Of a stretch of DNA of 64,000 bases, positions 1-8,855 are shown piece after piece (positions within the stretch are counted from its first letter, which is position 1; each line of letters starts with the position of its first letter). The DNA is taken from NCBI GenBank assembly GCA_943331005.2, contig CALQJX020000007.1:1-64000 (forward strand), given 5' to 3'. The position numbers were made by a program, and so were the translations under genes. The notes beneath the pieces were generated by a model. That model did no database searches, was not told the DNA's origin, and worked only from the letters and a program-made list of their open reading frames with translations. This DNA is from Bordetella parapertussis. Lineage in GTDB: Bacteria > Bacteroidota > Bacteroidia > Chitinophagales > Chitinophagaceae.

Positions 1-479
1 TCGAGCTCCACCGCGGTGAAACCTTTTATATGCAGTTCCGGGCGGTGCTCGCGAATACGTGTGAGCAGTTCGCAGAAAAATTCCAGGTTCATCTTCGGGT
101 GTACGCCACCCACTATATGCACTTCTGTTACAGGCTGGCCGTCGTACTTACGTACTATGTCCATCATCTGTTCCATGCTCAGTTCCCAGCCATCGTCCCT
201 GTGTTTGTACTGGCGCGAGTAGGAGCAGAAGTTGCAGGTGAATACGCAAACATTGGTAGGTTCTATATGGAAGTTGCGGTTGAAGTAGACCCTGCCATGG
301 TGCAGGCGGTCTGCAATATAGTTGGCCAGTGCGCCAAGAAAGCCGAGTTCTCCTTTTTCAAACAGCAGGAGCCCTTCTTCTTCTGTGATACGCTCATTGT
401 TCTTTACTTTGTCTGCTATTGCTATCAGTCTTTTGTCTGTGCCTGCAGTCCTGAATACCTCCGAAAGATTCATTGTCAT
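1..479 (-). CDS. mqnE: Aminofutalosine synthase MqnE, N-terminal part
   Basis: Radical SAM enzyme of the futalosine route to menaquinone; it couples the MqnA product to an adenosyl radical to give aminofutalosine. Only the first 159 codons are present and the gene continues beyond the left edge. Residues 78-85 read CVFTCNFC, the CxxxCxxC motif that ligates the 4Fe-4S cluster, preceded by FHIEPTN, and a later segment VGGVHPKM is typical of MqnE rather than MqnC. Two in-frame ATGs lie two codons apart (479 and 473); the first has a purine-rich AAGAGG just upstream. The known family is clear from the motif context; the C-terminal half cannot be judged. Confidence 0.9.
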   Translation of the reverse strand, partial: MTMNLSEVFRTAGTDKRLIAIADKVKNNERITEEEGLLLFEKGELGFLGALANYIADRLHHGRVYFNRNFHIEPTNVCVFTCNFCSYSRQYKHRDDGWELSMEQMMDIVRKYDGQPVTEVHIVGGVHPKMNLEFFCELLTRIREHRPELHIKGFTAVEL

Positions 480-658
480 AACCTCTTATTTTGCGCTTTT
501 CCTGAAATAGAATGCAAAGTTATACCTATCAGCGCAAAATCATACCTGAAAAAGGCTATAGTTGTATAAATGAATTCATTTTCAGGCTTTTCGGGGCGCT
601 AAAGAGCCGGATAGACTAATTGAATTGTGTTTGGATACGGCAGGGCAATAGAACCAAA

Positions 659-1048
659 TCAGGCTTTTTTTGCTGCTATGCCCAGTGCCACAAACAACCA
701 GCCCAGTATGAAAAAGAGACCGCCTATGGGGGTGAGTATGCCCAGCGGACCTATGCTGCCACCGTTTATGCCTACAAAGACCATAGCATATAAAGAACCA
801 CTGAACAGTGCTATGCCGGTAAGGAAGAATGCGGTGGCCAGTCGCAATTGTTTGGCAGGATAATGCATGTATATGATACCTGTGGCCAGCAATGCCAGGC
901 TGTGGTAGAAATGGTAGCGAACTCCTGTTTCGAAGATGAGCAGCCTGTCGGGAGTTACAACGGCTTTGAGTGCATGTGCGCCAAAAGCGCCCAGTATCAC
1001 TGCCACCGCAGCAAGTAAAGTTCCGGAAAGAAGTGCCTGCTTATACAT
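659..1048 (-). CDS. DUF423 family small membrane protein
   Basis: Integral inner-membrane protein of 129 residues with four hydrophobic segments. The N-terminal AVILGAFGAHAL and the following FETGVRYHFYHSLALL stretch are the hallmarks of the DUF423 (YgdD-like) family, whose biochemical role is not known. The ATG overlaps the last eight bases of the upstream shikimate kinase gene, so the two are probably translationally coupled and lie in one transcript with the membrane protein gene before them. Length is normal for the family. Confidence 0.88.
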   Translation of the reverse strand: MYKQALLSGTLLAAVAVILGAFGAHALKAVVTPDRLLIFETGVRYHFYHSLALLATGIIYMHYPAKQLRLATAFFLTGIALFSGSLYAMVFVGINGGSIGPLGILTPIGGLFFILGWLFVALGIAAKKA

Positions 1049-1550
1049 TGTTCAGAATTTTGTCAAAGGTAGGAATGGAAATGTCTGCTACTTGTAAAAT
1101 GTAGTGTGCCTGAGTGTAGTATACCGCACGTTCCTGCTGCATTGCTGTCAGTTTACCGGTCAGTAAATGAGGTTCGGCTAGCAGTGGTCGGGGAGTAGTG
1201 TCCTTTCTGTAATTAGCCTCCAGGTAGGGTATGTCTGCTTCCAGACAAATAACGGTTCCTGCATTCTTCATCAGGATCATGTTGTTGTGGAAACAGGGTG
1301 TGCCTCCACCGCAGGCAATGATGCTATTGCTTTTTGTGGTGGATATAAGCTCCTGAAGGCAATGATGTTCTATTTCTCTGAAGCCCTGCTCGCCTACGGA
1401 ATCGAAAATTTCGGTTATGCTCTTGCCCGTATACTGAGTTATAAAAACATCCAGATCATAAAAGTCTACCCCATAATGATCTGATAGTTGTTTGCCCCAA
1501 TAGCTTTTACCGGCATATGGCATGCCCACCAGAAAACATCTATTCGTCAT
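1041..1550 (-). CDS. aroK: Shikimate kinase
   Basis: Cytoplasmic enzyme of the shikimate pathway that phosphorylates the 3-hydroxyl of shikimate with ATP. Visible motifs in order: P-loop GMPYAGKS at residues 9-16, the substrate-binding DLD at 32-34, FRE near 58, GGGT at 81-84 and the lid arginine segment TPRPLL near 120. At 169 residues the length is normal. The P-loop has Pro-Tyr-Ala in place of the commoner Gly-x-Gly, a variant I associate with this phylum. The gene overlaps both neighbours (11 bp upstream, 8 bp downstream), suggesting a tightly coupled operon with two membrane proteins of unknown role. Confidence 0.92.
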   Translation of the reverse strand: MTNRCFLVGMPYAGKSYWGKQLSDHYGVDFYDLDVFITQYTGKSITEIFDSVGEQGFREIEHHCLQELISTTKSNSIIACGGGTPCFHNNMILMKNAGTVICLEADIPYLEANYRKDTTPRPLLAEPHLLTGKLTAMQQERAVYYTQAHYILQVADISIPTFDKILNNV

Positions 1551-1932
1551 TTTTATTGCTGAGGTTTAATAATTCTGTAATTGAGATACCCAGATACCAT
1601 ATGGTGATGACAGGGATGATATAGAATAAGATCATCAGCATCAGTAGTGTACTTTTCATAACCACCGCAATAATGCTCATAGCCAACAGCACCAGTAGCA
1701 GGCTCTCATACCAGTTCCTGCTTTTTGTACGGTTGGTGGCGGGCAGTAATTTCCAGTTGGCTATGCAACTCAATATTTGAATACTGCCTGCTATGGTATA
1801 AGCAGTGATCAGGTTTTCAAGATGCCAGATCCTTTCGTGGGCGGGAAATACACTGAAGTATAGCCATGGCAAACCAATGCCTGCCAATTGCAGGCTGAGG
1901 TCAGCTAATTTCCATGCTTTTATTTTATTCAT
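1540..1932 (-). CDS. Hypothetical four-helix membrane protein
   Basis: I do not recognise this 130-residue protein. It has about four hydrophobic segments, roughly residues 12-28, 41-60, 75-92 and 93-115, and a short charged C-terminus ending NLSNKNDE, so it should be an integral inner-membrane protein. It is the first gene of an overlapping three-gene set with aroK and the DUF423 gene; the 11-bp overlap with the aroK start implies coupled translation. No catalytic motif is visible. Confidence 0.75.
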   Translation of the reverse strand: MNKIKAWKLADLSLQLAGIGLPWLYFSVFPAHERIWHLENLITAYTIAGSIQILSCIANWKLLPATNRTKSRNWYESLLLVLLAMSIIAVVMKSTLLMLMILFYIIPVITIWYLGISITELLNLSNKNDE

Positions 1933-1965
1933 GCAGCAGTAGTTTGGGCTAAAATGGTTCAGCGC

Positions 1966-2214
1966 CTATTTGCGTGCAGTGGTGTCGGTATAATAACGAT
2001 TGATGTTCCATTTCTCTTTCATGGCATTGCGCCTCTTCAGTTTTCTGTCCGACGGGCCATTTTTTTCTTCGCCATAGTCGCGGCCTTCTTTGTAGCTTTT
2101 TCTTTTTCTGGCTGTTTCTTCCTGCTGTTCTTTGGTAGTTTGCGCCTGTGCCGTGATGGTACAAATCGATATTGCCGCAGTGAGTATTGTAACTAAAAAT
2201 GATCTGATGTTCAT
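1966..2214 (-). CDS. Small secreted basic protein, KEKW tail
   Basis: An 82-residue protein with a signal peptide (about residues 1-24, ending AQAQ) followed by a highly charged, Lys/Arg/Glu-rich mature part. No known domain is recognised. Its tail, KLKRRNAMKEKWNINRY, resembles the tail of the next gene upstream (2333-2692), which has KDIKKRAHKEKWSRY; the two look like diverged paralogues. The ATG at 2214 directly precedes the signal sequence. It probably acts in the periplasm or outside the cell; a role in binding acidic polymers or the envelope is only a guess from charge. Confidence 0.7.
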   Translation of the reverse strand: MNIRSFLVTILTAAISICTITAQAQTTKEQQEETARKRKSYKEGRDYGEEKNGPSDRKLKRRNAMKEKWNINRYYTDTTARK

Positions 2215-2332
2215 AAAAATGTAGTGAACTGTTGTGAAAAAAGAGACTGCAAGATAGGGTAGGAATACATAAAAGTAAGCCCATGCATGGATCTGAGGTC
2301 CGGTGCATGGGCTAAAATATGGTTGATACAGC

Positions 2333-2692
2333 TTACTTACCTATGCGGCTGGACTGTACCTCTGAATAACGGCTCCATTTTTCTTTATGGGCCCTCTTTT
2401 TTATGTCTTTTCTACGCACCCTGTCGGTATGCGAGTAGTTGTCTTTGTTGTCTTTATCCTGTTTGTCAGTGCCGGAATCATCAGCTTCGTCGGGGTCTTC
2501 GTGTTTTTTACTATCCGTAGCTGTCTTGTCGGCATCTTCCTGCTCTGGCGCAGGAGTGCTGGTCTTGTAATATCTTTTTTTGTACGTTTTTTCTTTGCGG
2601 TTACCGTGTCCATTCTGTGCCAGTGCAGGAATGCTGTCTGCAGCAAGCATGGCCGCAAATACAAAAGCCAATAAGTATATCCTTGATTTCAT
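2333..2692 (-). CDS. Small secreted highly charged protein, KEKW tail
   Basis: A 119-residue secreted protein: signal peptide at about 1-25 (ending PALAQ), a basic segment rich in Lys and Tyr, an acidic low-complexity middle (Asp/Lys/Thr/Glu, about residues 48-85) and a basic tail containing KKRAHKEKWSRY. The tail is shared with the smaller gene downstream at 1966-2214. No characterised family is recognised. Alternating acidic and basic blocks suggest an unstructured polypeptide; function unknown. Confidence 0.7.
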   Translation of the reverse strand: MKSRIYLLAFVFAAMLAADSIPALAQNGHGNRKEKTYKKRYYKTSTPAPEQEDADKTATDSKKHEDPDEADDSGTDKQDKDNKDNYSHTDRVRRKDIKKRAHKEKWSRYSEVQSSRIGK

Positions 2693-2745
2693 ACTTATAA
2701 AATTAGGGAAAATGACCGATTTATGTGCAAAATTCTGTTAGTGAC

Positions 2746-4857
2746 TTATTTTTCGTTCGTTTCCTGTTTTTTACGCACCACTACCCATTCTTCCGGATCT
2801 ACGGTAAAGGGCAGATTGCCTATTTTCACTATTGCTTTTTTCTCTCTTATTTCTTTCAGTGTGCCCACCTGGTGGTTGTTCTTGTTTCTTACCAGATCTC
2901 CGGGTTTGGGAGTGCCACCTACTGTGTCATAGCTTTTGTCGGCTTTTTTTGCTGCAGATGCATTGGATGCGATCTGTTTTTTGCGGAACAATACATTTTC
3001 TGCTGCTTTTATTACCTCCTGTTTGTTCTCGGTCTTTTTCCAATCGTGAATGATCTGTTTGAACTTGCGTTCCATGTCGCGCAGATAATCCAGTTCTTCC
3101 TTTTTTACTTTATTCTGCAGCTTCAGGGTCTCATACACCTGCTTTTGTTTTTCCTTGTTGGTCACATCCTCAAAGTGCTTCTTCAGCTTTTCATTTTCCT
3201 TCAGCAGTCTGTCCAGCTCTTTTTCTTTATCGGTCAGTTTCACGGTCTGCTGTTCAGCCTGGTGCAGCATTTTATCCAGCTTGAAGTGCTCTCTCTGGGT
3301 GAGCTGACGCGCTCTTTCTATTACTTCTGAGGGCAAACCACTTCTTTGCGCAATGGCAAATGTGTAGGAACTGCCCGGCTTGCCGGTTACCAATCTGTAT
3401 AGAGGTTCCAGTTTCTCTTCGTCGAAAGACATAGCACCATTCATAATGCCGCGCACCTTGCCTGCCATTACCTTCAGGTTCAGGTAGTGGGTGGTAATAA
3501 TGCCCAGTGCATGCTTAGCGGCAAGTGTTTCTACTATAGCCTCGGCAAATGCGCCACCCAGGTTGGGGTCCGATCCGCTGCCCAGCTCATCTATAAAGAA
3601 AAGTGTTTTGCCGTCGGCATTTTCCATGAAGTGTTTCATGTGTTGCAGGTGGGCACTATAGGTACTCAGCTCATGTTCTATGGACTGGGTGTCGCCTATC
3701 TGCACCATCAGTTGCTTGAAGATGCCTATCTCCGAATTTTCGCTTACCGGTACCAGCAGACCTGCCTGTACCATCAGCTGCAATAACCCTACAGTTTTCA
3801 TAGAAACTGTTTTGCCGCCGGCATTGGGCCCGCTTATAATAAGTATACGTTCCTGCCTGTCCAGTACCAGATTCAGGGGTATGGTAGGCTTGTTGTGCTG
3901 TTTGTTGTGCAGGTATAATAGCGGGTGATAGGCCTTCTCCAGATTGATGCCCGGGTGCTGGCTGATGCGGGGCATGGAGGCATTCATATCGGTTGCCAGC
4001 AGCGCTTTTGCCCGTATGAAATCGAAGATGCCGCAAAGGTTGTAATAGGTTTCCAGCTGAGGTGCAAATACCGACAGGTCTTTGGTAAGCTGAACCAGTA
4101 TGCGGTGTATCTCTCTGCTCTCTGCCCGTTCCAGCGAGAAAATCTCATTATTCAGTTCGGTAGTTTCTTCAGGCTCTATGAATACGGTCTTTTGTGTGTC
4201 ACTTTCGCCGTGCAATATGCCTTTTACTATGCGTTTGTATTCGGCAAGTACGGCTGCTGTGCGCCTGCCGTTCAGAAAACTCTCAGATATATCTGCCAGG
4301 TATCCCTGCTTGTTCAGTTTGCGCAGCACACTCTCAAATACTTTTCTCGATTCGTTGCGCACTCTGGACAGGTCGGCACGAATGCTCATCAGCTCTCGCG
4401 ATGCGTTGTCTCTTACCAGGCCTGTCTCATCTATTACAGATGATATCAGTTCGGGTATCTTTTTCTCAAAAGTTATGTTGTTGCAAATAGAACGCAGGGT
4501 AGGGAAGAGTTCGTTATTCTTCTTGAACCAGAGCAGTATATCTCTTATGGTAATTGCCAGCTGTTGAACCGAGAGCAGTTGTTCGCCGCTCAGCACACCA
4601 CCGGGAATAGCCAGTAACCTCAGTTCTTTGTGCAGGTTGCGGGTGAAATCATTAGGGAAGTAATCTCCGCTGCCCAGAATTGTTTTGTACTCATATGCCT
4701 GCAGCAGTTCCCTGCCTGCATGGTCTTTGTGGGTATGGAAACGAATATTATTTACCCTGTCTCTTGCAGCGTCTGTTCGGCACTTCAGCAGGAGCAGGTC
4801 TCTTACTTTATTGAATTCCAGTGCTTCAATGGCATTGGATGGGTACAGTTGCATCAT
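2746..4857 (-). CDS. mutS2: MutS2-family ATPase lacking the Smr domain
   Basis: DNA-binding ABC-type ATPase related to MutS2. Residues 1-300 form the helical core and clamp region, the Walker A GPNAGGKT lies at 343-350, the Walker B region FFIDELGSGSDP near 420, and a coiled-coil-like Lys/Glu-rich segment follows (about 520-620). The protein ends after a short SH3-like segment (PGDLVRNKNNHQVGTL) at 703 residues. MutS2 proteins of about 780-830 residues carry a C-terminal Smr nuclease domain, which is absent here, so the annotation as an endonuclease should not be carried over. Known MutS2 roles are anti-recombination and, in Bacillus, collided-ribosome splitting. Two adjacent ATGs (4857, 4854) can serve as start. 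Confidence 0.9.
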   Translation of the reverse strand: MMQLYPSNAIEALEFNKVRDLLLLKCRTDAARDRVNNIRFHTHKDHAGRELLQAYEYKTILGSGDYFPNDFTRNLHKELRLLAIPGGVLSGEQLLSVQQLAITIRDILLWFKKNNELFPTLRSICNNITFEKKIPELISSVIDETGLVRDNASRELMSIRADLSRVRNESRKVFESVLRKLNKQGYLADISESFLNGRRTAAVLAEYKRIVKGILHGESDTQKTVFIEPEETTELNNEIFSLERAESREIHRILVQLTKDLSVFAPQLETYYNLCGIFDFIRAKALLATDMNASMPRISQHPGINLEKAYHPLLYLHNKQHNKPTIPLNLVLDRQERILIISGPNAGGKTVSMKTVGLLQLMVQAGLLVPVSENSEIGIFKQLMVQIGDTQSIEHELSTYSAHLQHMKHFMENADGKTLFFIDELGSGSDPNLGGAFAEAIVETLAAKHALGIITTHYLNLKVMAGKVRGIMNGAMSFDEEKLEPLYRLVTGKPGSSYTFAIAQRSGLPSEVIERARQLTQREHFKLDKMLHQAEQQTVKLTDKEKELDRLLKENEKLKKHFEDVTNKEKQKQVYETLKLQNKVKKEELDYLRDMERKFKQIIHDWKKTENKQEVIKAAENVLFRKKQIASNASAAKKADKSYDTVGGTPKPGDLVRNKNNHQVGTLKEIREKKAIVKIGNLPFTVDPEEWVVVRKKQETNEK

Positions 4858-5030
4858 TTGCTACGATCTTCTATCTCACTTTTGCGGAGCAGGGCACAAA
4901 ATTAATGAGCATAGGCCACAAGTGCCTTTATATGTATATAGTTAATTGCTTATAGCGGAATCTGTTGATTGAAATTCCCTCATATAAGCGTAAGTATATT
5001 GTCAGTTGATGAAAAAAAGATCAGTGGGTG

Positions 5031-6377
5031 TTATTCCTTTTCCTTGCCCTTGGTTTCGAAAAGTTTGTCTTTTTCTACCACTTTCACCTTGTTCTTATCA
5101 TTCAGCGTACGGGCAATAGCACCATAAGGGGCGGCTACAACCTGTTCGTTTTCTTTCAGTCCTTCTGTAATTTCCAGGTATTTATTGTCCTGGAGGCCTG
5201 TTTTTACGTCTTTCAGTTGAACTGTATTTGTCTTTTCATCGAGTACAAAAACTACCTGACGGATCTCGTTGGTAATGGTTCCATTCTCATCTTTTTTCTT
5301 GATGCTATCAGGCCAGTCGCGGGTAGTAACTGCATTTACAGGTACCGAAAGAATATTCTCCTGCCTGTTGGTCTGTATCTCTACAGAGGCCGACATACCC
5401 GGTTTGAACGGGAACTTGCCGTGGGTCATTTTCTCAGTCAGGTCGGCATAACTTGATGGGAGTATGAGGATATGTACCGTATAGTTTGTTACCTGGTCTG
5501 TGCTGGATCCGGTAGCCGAAGAGAGGCCCGATTTGGCGCTGCTTACAGCCACTTTCGATACAATGCCTTTGAATTTCCTGTTCCTGTAGGCATCAGCATC
5601 TATAATGGTGGTGTCACCTATCTTCACTTTAGATATGTCTGTTTCGCTTACATCTACGCGCACCTCAATACGGCTCATATCTGCAATAGTGAGCATTTCT
5701 GTTCCAGCCATCTGAGCCGTACCTACCACACGTTCGCCTCTTTTAACGTTGAGCTGAGAGATGATGCCGGATGTAGGTGCTATAATGGTGGTCCTGTGTA
5801 GGTTTTCGCGCGCCTGAGACAGGCCGGCCATAGCGCCGTCTATGCTGTATTTGCCACCCATGGTGGTTGCTTTAGATGCCTCGTAAGTGGCCTTTGCCGA
5901 TTTGTAACTAGCTTCTCCCTGTTCAAACTCCAGTTGTGATATCACCTTTTGTTCAAACAGTTTCTTGTTTCGGTTATAGGTGGCTGTTGCCAGCATATAC
6001 TGAGATTCAGCCTGTGCCATCATTTCTCTGGTGTTTTGTACTGAAGCCTTAGATTGCTCTACCGATGCTGTTGCCTGATTGACAATAGAGCTGTAGATAG
6101 CTGCATTGATCTTCACCAGTACATCACCTTTATTTACACTATCGCCTTCCTGCACATCCAGCATTATTATTTCACCACTCACTTCAGGAGCGATCTTTAC
6201 TTCTGTTTCAGGGTATATTTTGCCGCTGGCGGTCACAGTTTCGGTAATAGTATGCCTGGCAACCTTTTCTACAGCTACTTTTATGCCATCATCCTCGCGG
6301 TTTTTAATGACCACTATTATTGCAACGACCACCACCAGACAGGAAATGATGATCCACCAGGCTTTTTTAGACTTCAT
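5031..6377 (-). CDS. Efflux RND/MacA-type periplasmic adaptor subunit
   Basis: Membrane-fusion protein of 448 residues that links an inner-membrane transporter to an outer-membrane channel. An N-terminal membrane anchor spans about residues 6-24, followed by a lipoyl/barrel-sandwich half (SGKIYPETEVKIAPEVSGEI), a long helical hairpin (about 90-190), the second lipoyl half (IIAPTSGIISQLNVKRGE) and beta-barrel and membrane-proximal domains. No transporter or TolC-like gene is adjacent in the window, so the partner is unknown; a MacB-type ABC transporter would be expected from the MacA-like order. It is divergent from the malic enzyme gene. Confidence 0.88.
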   Translation of the reverse strand: MKSKKAWWIIISCLVVVVAIIVVIKNREDDGIKVAVEKVARHTITETVTASGKIYPETEVKIAPEVSGEIIMLDVQEGDSVNKGDVLVKINAAIYSSIVNQATASVEQSKASVQNTREMMAQAESQYMLATATYNRNKKLFEQKVISQLEFEQGEASYKSAKATYEASKATTMGGKYSIDGAMAGLSQARENLHRTTIIAPTSGIISQLNVKRGERVVGTAQMAGTEMLTIADMSRIEVRVDVSETDISKVKIGDTTIIDADAYRNRKFKGIVSKVAVSSAKSGLSSATGSSTDQVTNYTVHILILPSSYADLTEKMTHGKFPFKPGMSASVEIQTNRQENILSVPVNAVTTRDWPDSIKKKDENGTITNEIRQVVFVLDEKTNTVQLKDVKTGLQDNKYLEITEGLKENEQVVAAPYGAIARTLNDKNKVKVVEKDKLFETKGKEKE

Positions 6378-6469
6378 AAATCAAAGTAAATTGAAAGTGT
6401 AAATATAAGCTAAAGCACCGAGGTGTATTTATTCATTTTATTAATGACGGCCTCTTTCGCTTTTCTGTT

Positions 6470-6477
6470 CATATTTG
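6470..6477 (+). promoter_or_regulatory. Probable -7 box of maeB promoter
   Basis: CATATTTG differs from the Bacteroidota TAnnTTTG -7 element by one base and lies 30 bp before the maeB ATG, with AAGGA just upstream of the start codon. No clear -33 TTG is seen at the usual spacing, so the call is tentative. Confidence 0.4.
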
Positions 6478-6506
6478 TACCTTAGAGAATTCAAATAAGG
6501 ATACTA

Positions 6507-8780
6507 ATGGCACAATTGATAAGGAAGGAAGATGCACTGGAGTACCATTCCAAGGGAAGGCCGGGAAAGATAGAGGTCATTCCTACTAAGGAAACGAAAA
6601 CACAAAGAGATCTGGCATTGGCATATTCTCCGGGAGTGGCAGAGCCATGTATGGAAATTCATGCCAACCCCGATGATGTTTATAAATACACAGCAAAGGG
6701 TAATCTGGTTGCGGTAATAAGCAACGGTACTGCTGTATTGGGCTTGGGCGATATAGGCCCCGAGGCATCAAAGCCGGTAATGGAAGGCAAGGGGCTGCTG
6801 TTCAAGATTTATGCAGACATCGATGTGTTTGATATAGAGCTGAATGTACGTACCGTAGATGAGTTTGTGAGTGTGGTAAAAGCACTGGAGCCAACTTTCG
6901 GCGGTATCAATCTGGAAGATATAAAGGCACCCGAATGTTTTGAAATAGAACGCAGGCTGAAGGAAGAATTGAAGATACCTATCATGCATGATGATCAGCA
7001 TGGTACGGCAATTATATCGGGTGCGGCACTGCTCAATGCGCTGGAGCTGGTAGGTAAGAAGATAGAAGATGTGAAGTTTGTGATCAGTGGTGCGGGTGCA
7101 TCTGCTATTTCTTGCAGCAAAATATACAGAAGTCTGGGTGCAAGGGTAGAGAACATGTATATGTTCGATACCAAGGGGCTTATCATCAAGTCGCGTACCG
7201 ACCTCGATGATAACAAACGCCTTTTTGCGCAGGATGCCGAAGCAATGGATCTGGCTCAGGCAATGGTGGGTGCCGATGTGTTCATTGGTCTCTCTAAAGG
7301 CAATATCGTTTCTCAGGATATGGTGAAGTCTATGGGGGCTAAACCAATTGTTTTTGCCTTGGCAAATCCCAATCCGGAGATCACTTATGATGATGCTATT
7401 GCTGCAAGGCCGGATGTGATCATGGCTACCGGAAGAAGCGATTACCCCAATCAGGTAAACAATGTGTTGGGATTCCCTTACATTTTCCGTGGTGCGCTCG
7501 ATGTGAGGTCCAGCGGTATCAATGAAGAAATGAAACTGGCGGCAGTATATGCACTGGCTTCTCTGGCCAAACAGCCGGTACCGGATATTGTGAATGTTGC
7601 CTACAATAACGATCTGCTGAAATTTGGTCCTACTTATATCATTCCTAAACCCATGGATCCACGCTTGCTCGTTACAGTTTCTACTGCAGTAGCAAGGGCG
7701 GCAATGGAGAGTGGTGTGGCGCGCAAGCCTGTAGAAGACTGGAATGCTTATGAAGCAGAACTGTATCGCAGATCAGGTTCTTACGACAATCTGCTCAAGT
7801 ACATCAATAACAAGGCAAGGCAGAACCCGAAGAGGGTAGTCTTTGCAGAGGCAGAGAACATCAAGATACTTCGTGCTGCACAGATAGCCGCTGATGAAGG
7901 AGTGGCTATACCTATACTGCTGGGTAACGTAGAAAAGATAAAGGGCATGATCGAAGAATATGACCTGCATCTGGAAGGTGTACAGATCATAGATCCGAAA
8001 AGCGATGAGTGCGAAGCAACCCGTAACAAATATGGAGAGCTGTTCTTCGAAATGCGTCAACGCAGGGGCGTGAACTTCTATGAAGCTAAAAAGCTGATGA
8101 GGGAGCGTACTTACTTTGGCTGCATGATGGTGCGCAATGGTGAGGCTGATGCGATGTTGTCTGGTCTTACCCGCAAGTATCCCGATACTATTCGTCCGGC
8201 ACTGGAGATAATAGGTATGGAAGAAGGGGTGAAAAAAGTGGCTGGTATGTACATCATGCTCACCAAAAAAGGACCATTGTTCTTTGCCGATACTACGCTC
8301 AACTTCAACCCGACAGAAGATGAACTGATAGACATAACTATGCTCACCGCCGATATGGTAAGCAGCTTCAACATAAAGCCACGCATAGCCATGTTGTCTT
8401 ATTCCAACTTCGGCAGCAGTCCTTCTCACGAGGCGACAGCCGTTCGCAATGCAGTGGGCCGCATCAAGCAAATGAAACCAGAGCTGGTAATAGACGGAGA
8501 GGTGCAGGCTGGTGTGGCATTCAATCAGGATCTGCTGAAGGAAAACTATCCTTTCTCTGATCTGGTGAACGAGGCGCCCAATGTGCTGATATTCCCGAAC
8601 CTGGCAGCCGGCAATATTGCTTACCATCTGCTGCAGGAAGTAGGTGGAGCAGAGGCTGTTGGCCCTATATTGTTGGGTCTGAAGAAGCCTGTTTATGTAT
8701 TGCAGTTGGGTAGTACTGTAAGGCAGATAGTGAATATGGTAGCCCTTGCTGTGGTAGAAGCGCAGGAAAAAGGTATATAA
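6507..8780 (+). CDS. maeB: NADP-dependent malic enzyme with phosphotransacetylase-like domain
   Basis: Hybrid malic enzyme that decarboxylates malate to pyruvate with reduction of NADP. The N-terminal malic enzyme half (about 1-430) shows [10 protein letters not shown], the metal-binding MHDDQHGTA near 160 and the nucleotide-binding [10 protein letters not shown] near 195. The C-terminal half (about 440-757) resembles phosphate acetyltransferase; in this family it is regarded as regulatory, sensing acetyl-CoA, rather than catalytic. At 757 residues the length matches MaeB. The gene stands alone between divergent and convergent neighbours and ends before a strong terminator. Confidence 0.95.
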   Translation: MAQLIRKEDALEYHSKGRPGKIEVIPTKETKTQRDLALAYSPGVAEPCMEIHANPDDVYKYTAKGNLVAVISNGTAVLGLGDIGPEASKPVMEGKGLLFKIYADIDVFDIELNVRTVDEFVSVVKALEPTFGGINLEDIKAPECFEIERRLKEELKIPIMHDDQHGTAIISGAALLNALELVGKKIEDVKFVISGAGASAISCSKIYRSLGARVENMYMFDTKGLIIKSRTDLDDNKRLFAQDAEAMDLAQAMVGADVFIGLSKGNIVSQDMVKSMGAKPIVFALANPNPEITYDDAIAARPDVIMATGRSDYPNQVNNVLGFPYIFRGALDVRSSGINEEMKLAAVYALASLAKQPVPDIVNVAYNNDLLKFGPTYIIPKPMDPRLLVTVSTAVARAAMESGVARKPVEDWNAYEAELYRRSGSYDNLLKYINNKARQNPKRVVFAEAENIKILRAAQIAADEGVAIPILLGNVEKIKGMIEEYDLHLEGVQIIDPKSDECEATRNKYGELFFEMRQRRGVNFYEAKKLMRERTYFGCMMVRNGEADAMLSGLTRKYPDTIRPALEIIGMEEGVKKVAGMYIMLTKKGPLFFADTTLNFNPTEDELIDITMLTADMVSSFNIKPRIAMLSYSNFGSSPSHEATAVRNAVGRIKQMKPELVIDGEVQAGVAFNQDLLKENYPFSDLVNEAPNVLIFPNLAAGNIAYHLLQEVGGAEAVGPILLGLKKPVYVLQLGSTVRQIVNMVALAVVEAQEKGI

Positions 8781-8803
8781 CCTCAAAAATAATCAAATAA
8801 ATG

Positions 8804-8847
8804 AAAAGGGATCAGTAGCATTAGCTATTGATCCCTTCTTCGTTTTA
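8804..8847. terminator. Bidirectional terminator between maeB and GH3 gene
   Basis: Perfect 9-bp stem AAGGGATCA (8806-8814) and TGATCCCTT (8829-8837) with a 14-base loop, flanked by A-rich and T-rich tracts, in the gap between two convergent genes. Confidence 0.85.
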
Positions 8848-8855
8848 TAATTTGT

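Noticed and set aside
7773..8786. 337-codon minus-strand open frame
   Set aside because: Lies entirely opposite maeB, is rich in His, Tyr and Leu as expected of a shadow frame, and has no domain.
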